A stretch of 57,428 nt of DNA, from positions 1-57,428 of the forward strand of contig JAFTAP010000058.1 of assembly GCA_017455525.1 (NCBI GenBank), given 5' to 3'. The stretch is from Lachnospiraceae bacterium. GTDB taxonomy: Bacteria > Bacillota > Clostridia > Lachnospirales > Lachnospiraceae. The notes beneath the pieces are model-generated. The model had not been told where the DNA came from, ran no database searches, and saw only the letters and a list, made by a program, of their open reading frames with translations. Shown here one piece after another: positions 1 to 8,174 of the stretch. A program made the translations under genes and the position numbers. Numbering within the stretch: position 1 is the first letter of the stretch; each line of letters begins with the position of its first letter.

Positions 1-10
1 ATGTTTTACC

Positions 11-141
11 ATGTTCGGGCGGGGCGCACGACATCCAGTGGATGTCGGTTTTGCGCTGACCGAAGCGGAGCGAAGACCACAAGTTCCAAATCCTATTTGT
101 GCAAGCACAATCGGATTTGTACCTTTTGACCCTAGCATCAT
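11..141 (-). repeat. Composite hairpin repeat, left copy
   Basis: Intergenic element read on the minus strand. First comes a long imperfect hairpin with apex GTGCTTGCAC (plus-strand complement at 99-108) and a GGGTCA arm (complement 127-132). Then comes a second hairpin, GACATCCAGTGGATGTC at 30-46, with perfect 8-bp arms around one central base and outer GCGCA/TGCGC arms (24-28/52-56). Bases 78-141 are an exact 64-bp inverted copy of 57293-57356. The same two-hairpin order recurs at 36089-36240. Confidence 0.8.
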
Positions 142-196
142 ATAATGATTTCAGGGTCAGCAGCAGATGTATTATGTAAAATCAGAAAAAAGATCT

Positions 197-436
197 ATGA
201 CAATATGTAAAAAATGCTTCCTCCGCGATCTTGCGGAGGAGGATCAGAAGGATCTGAAGAAATATCTTGCTGCAATAAAGCCAAATGACAGGGCGCCGGA
301 AGCTTTGTATGAAGAGAGGCTTTCTGTCTGTCGTGAATGTGACAAGCTTAATGAAGCGACCTGCGAAGCCTGCGGATGCTATGTGGAATTTAGGGCTTAC
401 GCAAGAGACAGTCATTGTCCGAAGAAGAAGTGGTAA
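197..436 (+). CDS. Small Cys-rich protein (DUF6171-like)
   Basis: Encodes about 79 residues with three cysteine clusters (CKKC near the N-terminus, CREC in the middle, CEACGC near the end) and a late single Cys. The pattern suggests a small cytoplasmic metal-binding protein, probably zinc. It resembles the short Clostridia family DUF6171, whose function is unknown to me. The start is uncertain: ATG 197 gives the compact form beginning MTICKKC, while an in-frame ATG at 167 would add ten residues; neither has a strong ribosome binding site. It stands alone between a repeat element and a convergent regulator gene, with a shared inverted repeat after the stop. Confidence 0.6.
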   Translation: MTICKKCFLRDLAEEDQKDLKKYLAAIKPNDRAPEALYEERLSVCRECDKLNEATCEACGCYVEFRAYARDSHCPKKKW

Positions 437-476
437 AACAAATGCATGCCCGCTATGGAGCATGCATTGCTGTTTT
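435..476. terminator. Bidirectional terminator
   Basis: Perfect 9-bp arms AATGCATGC (441-449) and GCATGCATT (460-468) are flanked by AAAACA and TGTTTT, giving a U-run in either direction. It lies between two convergent genes, so it probably ends both transcripts. Confidence 0.65.
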
Positions 477-512
477 CAAACGAACCATGCGGTTGTCACA
501 GAAATATCGTTA

Positions 513-1430
513 TTACTCTAACGGTTTATACCCTATCCCTACCGCTATATCCTGAGCATAGTTGCCGAAGGTCTTGCCAAAGATCGTAAGCCCGCCTACA
601 TGCTCGGAATCATCCTCTACCGCAAATTTTAATTTCAATGAGCTGCTGCTTGTCAGGTCGAAATCATTTATCGTGACATCCGAAATTTTTCTCCCGTCAA
701 CAAAGAAGCCGTAGCGGTTAAGCAGCAGGAGCTTCAAAAGACCGTACTGATTCCAGTTCGGATACCACCAGTCGGGCGTAAAGATGCCCAGCACGTCGCC
801 GAAATCACCGGGGGAGGTCCACTCTCCGAGGCGCACATCGTTAAGATAGAAGCGTATGTCGCTGGGCCAGTTGCTGTTCACCCCGGGGGCCTCTGAGGAC
901 AGCTCGGCTTCTATCATAAGCTCTGTAATTCGCTGTCCCTGCGGGATGAAGTTTGGTATATCGTATTCGACATAGCCCTTCGTGAACCAGAGAATATCAG
1001 CATCATATCTGTCAGGATGCGAGAAATATCTAGGGTCGTCTACCTCTCCTATCATTGCATCATGAGTGGATAGACCGCAGGTAGGGTAGACCTCGTGATC
1101 CGTAAAATGCCCGACCTTTATCTCCGTGCGGTACATATTCTCGGCCGGTTCCCTTTTCTCTACGTCTATCAGTATCTTGTCTATATTCACGGAGCATATC
1201 TTCTGATTGCCGTGGCTTGCTGACTCGCTCGAGGTCGTGACTATGCCGCAGGCTTCGAGCTTCTTTATATGAGAAGTTAGAGCCCCGTTTGATATATTGA
1301 GCCTTGAAGCAAGCTCGTTCATATTCATCCCGCGCTCTGTGAGCAGCAGATTTACTATCTTGACTCTGATATCAGAGCCTAATGCTTTGAAAAGCTCCAG
1401 TCCGTCATCGAGGCTTTCTATATGCAGCAT
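513..1430 (-). CDS. ArsR-type regulator of arabinan genes
   Basis: A 305-aa protein with an N-terminal ArsR-like winged helix-turn-helix: residues about 10-90 include FKALGSDIRVKIVNLL, the recognition helix region LNISNGALTSHIKKLE and a wing. The remaining 200 residues form a large Trp/Tyr-rich, mostly beta-looking domain (WWYPNWNQYG, WPSDIRFYLN) that I do not recognise; it is likely the ligand-binding part. It is divergent from the sugar importer and hydrolase operon starting at 1991, so it probably controls that operon and responds to an arabinose-containing ligand. Short ArsR proteins are about 100 aa, so this is a three-fold longer form. The HTH assignment is firm; target and ligand are inferred from position. 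Confidence 0.8.
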   Translation of the reverse strand: MLHIESLDDGLELFKALGSDIRVKIVNLLLTERGMNMNELASRLNISNGALTSHIKKLEACGIVTTSSESASHGNQKICSVNIDKILIDVEKREPAENMYRTEIKVGHFTDHEVYPTCGLSTHDAMIGEVDDPRYFSHPDRYDADILWFTKGYVEYDIPNFIPQGQRITELMIEAELSSEAPGVNSNWPSDIRFYLNDVRLGEWTSPGDFGDVLGIFTPDWWYPNWNQYGLLKLLLLNRYGFFVDGRKISDVTINDFDLTSSSSLKLKFAVEDDSEHVGGLTIFGKTFGNYAQDIAVGIGYKPLE

Positions 1431-1474
1431 ATCTTTACTCCTCTAATAACGCCAGTTTATTATCTGACTTAGTC

Positions 1475-1592
1475 CGGTACGGCACCAGATGCGCATGGCG
1501 CATCTAAACGGTGCTCATAATGTGCCACTGGCACATTATGCAGGGCTGATACCGTAACCGCCTAAAATACAGGCGCTAACGGTATCATGCTC
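1475..1592. repeat. Multi-hairpin intergenic element
   Basis: Three adjacent hairpins: AGATGCGC/GCGCATCT (1487-1494/1498-1505) inside GGCACC/GGTGC arms; a perfect 12-bp-arm palindrome centred on CCACTGG (1516-1540); and GATACCGT/ACGGTATC (1548-1555/1579-1586) enclosing CGCCT/AGGCG. The middle hairpin shares the CCASTGG core with four other loci in the window. It lies just upstream of the ArsR-type gene, in its probable 5' leader. Confidence 0.75.
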
Positions 1593-1710
1593 CTAAAATA
1601 TAGCTTTTTGAGAATACAAGAGGCAATTTACGAAAGGTCTGCCACCTGTTTGCTTTAGGTTTTGCCTATTTACTTTAGTATAACATTAAAATAAAAGCAG
1701 TCAATATTTA

Positions 1711-1883
1711 TTTTAGAAAAATCTAAAATTATTTTTAAAATTCCGAAAACGATTAAGTCGGCTTTGTCAAAAATCACAAAAATATCTTTTTGCGAATCAG
1801 CTTTTTGTCAAAAACGCATAAAATAAGGGCATGTTGTGACGGCGACAGACTCAAAAATAAAATAATTCAAAAAAATCTAAAAT
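1711..1883. promoter_or_regulatory. Candidate operator repeats
   Basis: The 13-mer AAAAATCTAAAAT occurs exactly at 1717-1729 and 1871-1883. The first copy is part of the inverted repeat TTTTAGA/TCTAAAA (1711-1717/1722-1728). The second ends six bases before the -35 box of the importer promoter. This suits binding by the divergent ArsR-type regulator; that link is inference. Confidence 0.45.
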
Positions 1884-1888
1884 AATTA

Positions 1889-1918
1889 TTGACATATGGA
1901 TAAGGTGTAGCTTATGAT
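1889..1918 (+). promoter_or_regulatory. Promoter of the AraNPQ-like operon
   Basis: TTGACA (1889-1894) and TATGAT (1913-1918) are separated by 18 bp, in an AT-rich region upstream of the solute-binding protein gene. Close to the sigma-A consensus. Confidence 0.7.
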
Positions 1919-1990
1919 GTTTATCAGAGACTTGAAAAAATCTCCGAAACAGTTGTATAGAGAAGGCAAAAAACAGGAGGGAAGAGAACT

Positions 1991-3463
1991 ATGAAAAAGA
2001 AGTTAGTCAGCATACTGATCTCAGTAGCTATGACTGCAACCATTCTCGCAGGCTGCGGAAGCAGCGCGGCGACCTCTGACGCAGGAGCAGCTTCGGCTGA
2101 TTCAGGCGAGACAGCGGACGCGGGCGATGATGCAGCGGCAGATGCAGGTGATGACGCTGCGGCTGAAGACGCAGGCGATGAGGCGGCTGATGAGGTAGAG
2201 GCTGTCACCGACACGACAGGACCTGACGATGGCACGCCTTTGGAGCTTTGGACATTCGTCGAGCTTCACGGAACCTTCTATCGCGATATGTGCGACAAGT
2301 GGAACGAGGAGAATCCCGACAAGCAGATCAAGCTCACGACGGTTACATATCCTTACGGCGACATGCATCAGAAGATGATCATGAGCTTACAGACAGGCAC
2401 GGGCGCTCCCGATATCTGCGACGTAGAGGTAGGACAGTTCCCTAACGTGGTGGCATTCCTGACAGACGGACTTGTACCTCTTAATGATTATATAAAACCT
2501 TATGAGGCTACGATGGTTAAGTCCCGTCTTGACACCTATGCAGGCGAGGATGGCAATTACTACGGCGCTCCTTTCCACGTTGGCGCGACGCTTATGTATT
2601 ACAATCTCGCCGCTATGGAAGAGGCAGGTCTTTCACAGGCAGACATAGATGCAGTCGAGACTTGGGATCAGTGGGTAGCTCTTGGAGAGAAGTATCTTGA
2701 CGGTATCGGACGTCCTGATGGCAAGTATTGGACATCTGTTGATACGGGCGGAACAGACTGGATGTGGCTCGCTATGGCTGAGTACGGCGAGGACTGGACC
2801 GGAGGTTTCGAGGGTCCCGCTAACGTACAGCTTGATTCTGTAAAGAAGATGCTCACTATGCAGCAGGATTGGCTTTCAAGCGGTCTCGCTGAGGTTTCTC
2901 CTGACGGACATATAGACCTTGAGGCAGGCTTCCAGAATATACTTGACCATAATATCGTATCATTCCCGAAGGCTGCATGGTACATGAGCCGCTTCCTCAA
3001 CTACATGCCTGAGGAGGAGGGCAACTGGTATCTCGCTCCCTGCCCGGTATTTGAGTCAGGTCAGGGTCACTCCGTAGGTATCGGCGGTACCGGCACGGTA
3101 GTATCACAGCAGTCAGCAAATGGCGATCTTGCTGCAGAGTTCATATGCTGGGCTAAGATGGGTGAGGAAGGCGAGAAGTATATCTGGGAGAATCTCGGAT
3201 TCGACGTCTGCAACACCGCATACTGGACAGATGATGCTTTCGCACATGACGACAGCAATCAGTACAATAAGTTCTTCCGCAACTATCCTTACGATGTTCT
3301 TAACGACGTAAAGGACGGCATAGGCAAGATTTCTGTAGTAGCTATAAGCCCTACGATCAATGAGTACTTCTGCACGACGACGGCAAATGAAGTCCTTGAG
3401 GACGGCATGGACGTGGACGAGGCTCTGCAGGAGTTCCAGGAAGCTGTAGATCTTGAGCAGTAA
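1991..3463 (+). CDS. araN: Arabino-oligosaccharide-binding lipoprotein
   Basis: Extracellular solute-binding lipoprotein (490 aa) of an ABC sugar importer. The signal peptide ends in the lipobox LAGC (Cys22), followed by an acidic Ala/Asp-rich tether of about 50 residues before the folded family-1 binding domain. The segment from ELWTFVELHGTFY through TYPYGDMHQK closely resembles, from memory, Bacillus AraN, the arabinosaccharide-binding protein. Start: ATG behind a strong AGGAGG. Two permease genes and two arabinan-type glycosidases follow. No ATPase gene is present here, so a shared MsmX-type ATPase encoded elsewhere is likely, as known for AraNPQ. Sugar specificity is inferred from similarity and neighbours. 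Confidence 0.85.
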   Translation: MKKKLVSILISVAMTATILAGCGSSAATSDAGAASADSGETADAGDDAAADAGDDAAAEDAGDEAADEVEAVTDTTGPDDGTPLELWTFVELHGTFYRDMCDKWNEENPDKQIKLTTVTYPYGDMHQKMIMSLQTGTGAPDICDVEVGQFPNVVAFLTDGLVPLNDYIKPYEATMVKSRLDTYAGEDGNYYGAPFHVGATLMYYNLAAMEEAGLSQADIDAVETWDQWVALGEKYLDGIGRPDGKYWTSVDTGGTDWMWLAMAEYGEDWTGGFEGPANVQLDSVKKMLTMQQDWLSSGLAEVSPDGHIDLEAGFQNILDHNIVSFPKAAWYMSRFLNYMPEEEGNWYLAPCPVFESGQGHSVGIGGTGTVVSQQSANGDLAAEFICWAKMGEEGEKYIWENLGFDVCNTAYWTDDAFAHDDSNQYNKFFRNYPYDVLNDVKDGIGKISVVAISPTINEYFCTTTANEVLEDGMDVDEALQEFQEAVDLEQ

Positions 3464-3496
3464 TTTATTCTGAATCATAGTATTTCAGATATCCAT

Positions 3497-3530
3497 AGGG
3501 GCTGTCGCATGGCAGCCCCTTGTTTTTCAA
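3497..3530 (+). terminator. Intra-operon attenuator hairpin
   Basis: Stem AGGGGCTG (3497-3504) with CAGCCCCT (3513-3520), followed by TGTTTTT, between the binding-protein and permease genes. Such a hairpin commonly makes the binding protein more abundant than the permeases, either by partial termination or by protecting the upstream mRNA end. Confidence 0.7.
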
Positions 3531-3547
3531 AAGAGGGGTAAATAAAA

Positions 3548-4465
3548 GTGGAGAAGAAAAAACAGGGAAACGCATTCACGAGATTCATATATTCTCAGAA
3601 GACGGCGCCTTATGTGTTCGTGCTGCCTTTTATTTTAAGCTTCTGCATTTTCTGGATTTATCCGATGTTAAGCACCATCACGATGAGCTTCCAGAATATA
3701 AAGCCTGCAGGAGCCGAGTGGGTGGGCTTGAGCAATTACGCCAAACTTCTGAAGGACGGAGTGTTCCATCAGGCGGTCCGTAATTCCGTGATGTACATGG
3801 TGCTTACTCTTATATTATTACTTCCGTTCCCTATGCTCTGGGCAGTGCTGATAGACAGCAATTTAGTCAAGGCAAAGGGCGTATGGAAGGCCGTGCTTTA
3901 TGTGCCGGCGCTTACTTCAGTCGTTATTTCAGGTACTCTTTTCAGGCTTATGTTCTCCGAATATAAGACGGGCTTTATGAATCAGGTGCTCGCTTTCTTC
4001 GGTCAGCCTGCTGTGAAATGGCTTAAAATGTATCCGACATCATATTTCGCTCTGCTCCTGCTCTGCTGCTGGAGATGGACGGGCGTTAACATGCTCTATT
4101 TCCTGTCGGGACTTAAGAATATAGACGCCGCACTCTACGAGTCGGCTGACATCGACGGTGCTACCGCATGGCAGAAATTCCGCTATGTGACGGTACCCTT
4201 ATTAAAACCTACGATAATCTACGTGCTCACGATATCGATCTATGCGGGACTCGCAATGTTCCTTGAGAGCTTCATGCTGTGGGCAGGAAATTCCTCGCCT
4301 AATAATATCGGACTTACGATAGTAGGCTATCTGTATAAGAGAGGAATAGAGAAGAATCAGATGGGCTACGCTTCCGCCGTAGGACTCGTGCTGCTGGTTG
4401 TCGCACTGATAATAAATATGGCGCAGCTAATAGCTACAGGCACGTTTAAGAAGGAGGAGAGATAA
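3548..4465 (+). CDS. araP: ABC sugar permease, AraP-like
   Basis: Integral-membrane permease (305 aa) of the MalF-type family, with about six hydrophobic segments and the cytoplasmic EAA loop that contacts the ATPase (ALYESADIDGATAWQKFRYV, about residues 197-216). The start is GTG behind AGAGGGG. The stop codon overlaps the next gene's ATG by one base (TAATG), indicating translational coupling. It pairs with the following permease to import arabino-oligosaccharides delivered by the upstream lipoprotein. Family assignment is secure; the specific name rests on the AraN-like neighbour. Confidence 0.82.
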   Translation: MEKKKQGNAFTRFIYSQKTAPYVFVLPFILSFCIFWIYPMLSTITMSFQNIKPAGAEWVGLSNYAKLLKDGVFHQAVRNSVMYMVLTLILLLPFPMLWAVLIDSNLVKAKGVWKAVLYVPALTSVVISGTLFRLMFSEYKTGFMNQVLAFFGQPAVKWLKMYPTSYFALLLLCCWRWTGVNMLYFLSGLKNIDAALYESADIDGATAWQKFRYVTVPLLKPTIIYVLTISIYAGLAMFLESFMLWAGNSSPNNIGLTIVGYLYKRGIEKNQMGYASAVGLVLLVVALIINMAQLIATGTFKKEER

Positions 4466-5349
4466 TGGCTAAGTATAAAGAAAAGCAAACTATCGGCGGC
4501 GCAAAGCATACCGTCCTCTCCGTACTTGCGACTGCGTTTTTCGTAGTGCTGTCGTGCCTTATAGCATTTCCGCTTTTTGCGGGCTTGCTTGCATCCTTCC
4601 GTCCGGGCAGGGAGCTTATAAGGAAGGGACTTTCCATAGACCTTGATTTCAGCACGATGACGCTTGATAACTATATCTACATCTTCGGCGGAAGAGGGGG
4701 TAAAGAGGACTCCGCGAAGTATTTCATGTGGTTCAAGAACAGCCTGTTCCTTACCTTTATAACGGTCATAGGGACGCTGCTTATCTGCTATTTCATAGCT
4801 TATGGTTTGTCTATGTATGACTTCAAGCTGAAGAATTTCTTATTCTTCCTTGTCATAGCGACGATGATGGTGCCCTTTGAGATACTGATGCTTCCTTTGT
4901 ATCAGGAGATAATAAATTTAAAAATGATAGACACGACCTGGGGCGTGGTGCTGCCGGGGCTTTGCGCGGCGGGCACGATATTCTTCTTCAGGCAATACAT
5001 GCAGGGCCTGCCGAAGGAGCTGCTTGATGCGGGGCGTATAGACGGGGCTAATGAGTATCGTATCTGCGTGCAGATAATGATGCCTATAACGAAGCCGGCT
5101 TTCGCTTCTATGGCTATACTCTGCGCCATGGGTTCATGGAATAACCTGCTCTGGCCGATGCTCGTGTATCGTTCATCAACGAAGTTCACGCTGCCTATAG
5201 GACTGAACACGCTGCTTACGCCGTATGGGAATAACTACGACGTGCTGATAGCGGGCTCGATGTTCTCGATACTTCCGGTGCTGGTCGTATTCCTGATATT
5301 CCAGAAGTATCTTATTGATGGGATGACAGCTGGGGCTGTGAAGGGGTGA
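4465..5349 (+). CDS. araQ: ABC sugar permease, AraQ-like
   Basis: Second permease subunit (294 aa) of the MalG type: six hydrophobic segments, with the EAA loop KELLDAGRIDGANEYRICVQ in the second half. A strong AAGGAGG lies before the ATG, which overlaps the preceding stop by one base. Its stop codon lies inside the left arm of a 25-bp perfect hairpin (5346-5370), so termination of translation and that structure are physically linked. The usual C-terminus (YLIDGMTAGAVKG) is complete. Confidence 0.85.
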   Translation: MAKYKEKQTIGGAKHTVLSVLATAFFVVLSCLIAFPLFAGLLASFRPGRELIRKGLSIDLDFSTMTLDNYIYIFGGRGGKEDSAKYFMWFKNSLFLTFITVIGTLLICYFIAYGLSMYDFKLKNFLFFLVIATMMVPFEILMLPLYQEIINLKMIDTTWGVVLPGLCAAGTIFFFRQYMQGLPKELLDAGRIDGANEYRICVQIMMPITKPAFASMAILCAMGSWNNLLWPMLVYRSSTKFTLPIGLNTLLTPYGNNYDVLIAGSMFSILPVLVVFLIFQKYLIDGMTAGAVKG

Positions 5350-5370
5350 AACGTCCAGTGGACGTTTCAC
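5346..5370. repeat. CCAGTGG-core hairpin over araQ stop
   Basis: Perfect palindrome with 12-bp arms (5346-5357/5359-5370) around a single central G, core CCAGTGG. The araQ stop codon TGA (5347-5349) is inside the left arm. No U-run follows, so it is not an ordinary terminator. A second, weaker pairing CCCGC/GCGGG follows. Confidence 0.8.
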
Positions 5371-5383
5371 GCCCGCGTTTATG

Positions 5384-5560
5384 AGCGCTATGCGCGAATG
5401 CGGGCCGGGGCGTTCCGGTAACGAACAAGTAAAGTAACAAAAAGCGCTATGCGCGAATGCGGGCCGGGGCGTTCCGGTAACGAACAAGTAAAGTAACAAA
5501 AAGCGCTATGCGCGAATGCGGGCCGGGGCGTTCCGGTAGCGAACGAGTGAAGAAACGAAA
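5384..5560 (+). repeat. Three 59-bp tandem repeats
   Basis: Three adjacent 59-bp units start at 5384, 5443 and 5502 with AGCGCTATGCGCGAATGCGG. Units 1 and 2 are almost identical; unit 3 has several changes in its last third. Each holds a GCGC-TAT-GCGC hairpin and a GTTC-CGGTAAC-GAAC inverted repeat. They fill the 280-bp gap between araQ and the GH43 gene. No open frame of interest was seen in the gap. Confidence 0.9.
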
Positions 5561-5629
5561 TCATAACAAGCTAAGTCCTGCGTAATTAGGAGTAGTCGGA
5601 CACTATAGATTTTTTAAGGAGATATTGGA

Positions 5630-6580
5630 TTGGATAAAGAGTTAAAATACAACACACCATGGATTTTGCAGAGAGCGGACCCGTATGTTTACAGGCATAC
5701 CGACGGGACTTATTACTTTACGGCATCGATGCCTGCCTATGACAGCATAGTGCTGAGGAGGTCGAAGAGCCTGTGGGGACTTGCAGATTCATCGGAAACG
5801 GAAGTTTGGCATAAGCATGAGTCGGGTCCCATGAGCGAGCATATCTGGGCACCGGAGCTGCATTATCTTGACGGTCACTGGTTCATTTATTTTGCGGGCG
5901 GCGAGAAAGAGGATATATGGAAGATACGCCCTTACGTGCTTGAGTGCAAGGACGAGGACCCGATCACGGGGACCTGGACAGAACTTGGCAAGATGCAGAG
6001 GGCGGATGAGGACGATTTTTCATTCGAGGATTTCTCGCTTGACGGCACGGTATTTGAGAATAAGGGAAAGCACTACTACGTATGGGCGGAGAAGACCGGC
6101 GTGGGTAAGAAGGTGAGCAATCTTTACATAGCGGAGATGGAGAATCCGCATAAGCTAAAGACCGTACAGGTACTGCTTACTACGCCTGATTATGACTGGG
6201 AGCGGGTAGGCTTCTGGGTGAATGAAGGACCCGCTGCGATACACAGGGGCGGGAAGATATACCTTACTTATTCCGCAAGCGAGACAGGCGCAGCTTATTG
6301 CATGGGGATGCTAAGTATCTCCGAGGATGCGGACTTGCTTGATCCGAGGGCGTGGACTAAAGAGAGGTATCCCGTGCTTAAGACTGATGAAGCAAAGGGT
6401 ATCTATGGTCCGGGGCATAATTCCTTCACGGTGGACGAGGACGGAAACGATATCTGTGTCTACCATGCAAGGCAGGAATCAAAGATAGAGGGCGACCCGC
6501 TGTATAATCCCAACCGGCATGCGCAGCTTATGAAGCTTCGCTGGGATAAGGACGACAGACCTGTCTTTTCCTATGATTGA
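5630..6580 (+). CDS. GH43 family arabinosidase/xylosidase
   Basis: Glycoside hydrolase family 43 protein (316 aa), a single five-bladed propeller domain with no signal peptide, so cytoplasmic. Likely catalytic residues: base Asp17 in QRADPYVY, Asp138 in SLDGTVFE and acid Glu199 in VNEGPAAI. TTG start with AAGGAG eight bases upstream. It lies between the oligosaccharide importer and a GH51 arabinofuranosidase, so it probably trims imported arabino- or arabinoxylo-oligosaccharides. The exact linkage cannot be read from sequence. Confidence 0.85.
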   Translation: MDKELKYNTPWILQRADPYVYRHTDGTYYFTASMPAYDSIVLRRSKSLWGLADSSETEVWHKHESGPMSEHIWAPELHYLDGHWFIYFAGGEKEDIWKIRPYVLECKDEDPITGTWTELGKMQRADEDDFSFEDFSLDGTVFENKGKHYYVWAEKTGVGKKVSNLYIAEMENPHKLKTVQVLLTTPDYDWERVGFWVNEGPAAIHRGGKIYLTYSASETGAAYCMGMLSISEDADLLDPRAWTKERYPVLKTDEAKGIYGPGHNSFTVDEDGNDICVYHARQESKIEGDPLYNPNRHAQLMKLRWDKDDRPVFSYD

Positions 6581-6628
6581 TATGTAACCGTCACAGCGAC
6601 ATTACTGGTTTTATGGAGGTATTTTTCA

Positions 6629-8134
6629 ATGGCAAAACTGGTTATAAATGAGAATAACAAGCAAGGCACTATAGCGCCTGAAATATACGGGCATTTCTCG
6701 GAGCATCTTGGAAGATGCATCTATGAGGGGCTTTATGTAGGAGAAAATTCAGATATCCCGAACGTGAACGGCATGAGGACAGATGTTGTCAATGCCCTTA
6801 AGGAGATCAAAGTGCCCGTGCTGCGCTGGCCGGGTGGCTGCTTTGCCGATGAGTATCATTGGAAGGACGGCATAGGCGACAAGAGCAAGCGCAAGAAGAT
6901 GATAAATACACACTGGGGCGGAGTGACAGAGGACAACAGTTTCGGCACGCATGAGTTCATGGAACTCTGTAAGCAGATAGGTTGCAAGACCTATATAAAC
7001 GGAAACCTCGGCAGCGGTACGGTACAGGAAATGTCGGAGTGGGTTGAGTACATGACCTTTAACGGAGTTTCTCCTATGGCTGAGCTTCGCAAGCAGAACG
7101 GACATGAGGAGCCCTGGACGGTTGATTATTTCGGAGTAGGAAATGAGAACTGGGGCTGCGGCGGCAACATGACTCCCGAACACTACGGAAATGAATACCG
7201 CCGTTATCAGACCTATGTGAGACAGTACAATGAAGACCATCCGATAAAGAAGGTAGCCTGCGGAGCGAACGTGGCGGATTTCTTCTGGACGGAGGGAGTG
7301 CTGAAGACCTGCTTTGCTAACGTGCCTGAGCAGTTCCACGGCTTCATGGATTTTATTTCCCTGCATTATTATACGCATCCTGACGGATGGGAGATAAAGG
7401 GAAGCGCAACAGATTATGATGATGAGGCCTGGTACAGGACGCTTAATAAGGCGCTTTACATCGACGAGCTTATTCGCAGGCATGGTGCGATAATAGATCA
7501 GTTTGATCCTGAGAAGAAGATAGGGCTTTCTGTTGACGAATGGGGCACATGGTTCACGGTCGAGCCGGGCACGAATCCGGGCTTCTTATATCAGCAGAGC
7601 ACGGTAAGAGACGCTCTTGTAGCAGGCATAAACCTTAACGTATTCAATAAGCACTGTGACAGGGTTAAGATGGCTTGTATAGCACAGATGATCAACGTGC
7701 TGCAGGCGGTTATTCTGACCGATGGCGAGAAGATGCTTAAGACACCTACATGGCATGTATTCCATATGTACAGGCATCATCAGGGAGCAGAGCTTTTGGA
7801 GAGTTCACTGTCCGGAGTATCGGACACCGGCATCGGTGAGTGGACAGTGCCTGAGATCACGGAGTCGGTGTCAGAGAAGGACGGCATGATCACGATTACC
7901 CTGAGTAACCTCTCGCTTACGGACGATAAGGACTTGACTATACATTTTGCGGAGGATAAGCTTTATAAGGTTGAGGAAGCGAATGTAGTCACAAGCGGCG
8001 ACGTGCACGACATGAATACCTTCGATGCGCCGGATACCGTTAAAGAGGTGGCATTCACTGACCATAAGGCTGACGGAAATGATATATGCGTCAAGCTTCC
8101 CAAGGCTTCGGTGGTGGAGCTTCGCGTTAAGTGA
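6629..8134 (+). CDS. abfA: GH51 alpha-L-arabinofuranosidase
   Basis: Cytoplasmic exo-acting alpha-L-arabinofuranosidase (501 aa, the normal family length) releasing L-arabinose from imported oligosaccharides. The N-terminal (beta/alpha)8 barrel carries the clan A acid/base Glu173 (GNENWGCG) and nucleophile Glu at about 304 (SVDEWGTW); the C-terminal beta domain covers roughly residues 385-501. The ATG follows TGGAGG. It completes the module of importer plus GH43 plus GH51. No araA/araB/araD genes are in the window, so arabinose catabolism must be encoded elsewhere. The next gene, 40 bp downstream, encodes a c-di-GMP/LamG protein. Confidence 0.95.
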   Translation: MAKLVINENNKQGTIAPEIYGHFSEHLGRCIYEGLYVGENSDIPNVNGMRTDVVNALKEIKVPVLRWPGGCFADEYHWKDGIGDKSKRKKMINTHWGGVTEDNSFGTHEFMELCKQIGCKTYINGNLGSGTVQEMSEWVEYMTFNGVSPMAELRKQNGHEEPWTVDYFGVGNENWGCGGNMTPEHYGNEYRRYQTYVRQYNEDHPIKKVACGANVADFFWTEGVLKTCFANVPEQFHGFMDFISLHYYTHPDGWEIKGSATDYDDEAWYRTLNKALYIDELIRRHGAIIDQFDPEKKIGLSVDEWGTWFTVEPGTNPGFLYQQSTVRDALVAGINLNVFNKHCDRVKMACIAQMINVLQAVILTDGEKMLKTPTWHVFHMYRHHQGAELLESSLSGVSDTGIGEWTVPEITESVSEKDGMITITLSNLSLTDDKDLTIHFAEDKLYKVEEANVVTSGDVHDMNTFDAPDTVKEVAFTDHKADGNDICVKLPKASVVELRVK

Positions 8135-8174
8135 TTTTAAGGCTTGACTTAAATAATAATTGTGGGGGAAATCC

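Noticed and set aside
1924-2235. Ala/Ser/Pro-rich open frame on the minus strand
   Set aside because: It is the antisense of the Asp/Ala repeat tether of the binding lipoprotein.
5384-5560. Possible CRISPR array
   Set aside because: The three 59-bp units are directly adjacent, with no unique spacers and no cas genes nearby.
6749-7483. 244-codon open frame on the minus strand
   Set aside because: It lies entirely inside abfA, has no SD or recognisable product, and mirrors the codon pattern of the sense gene.
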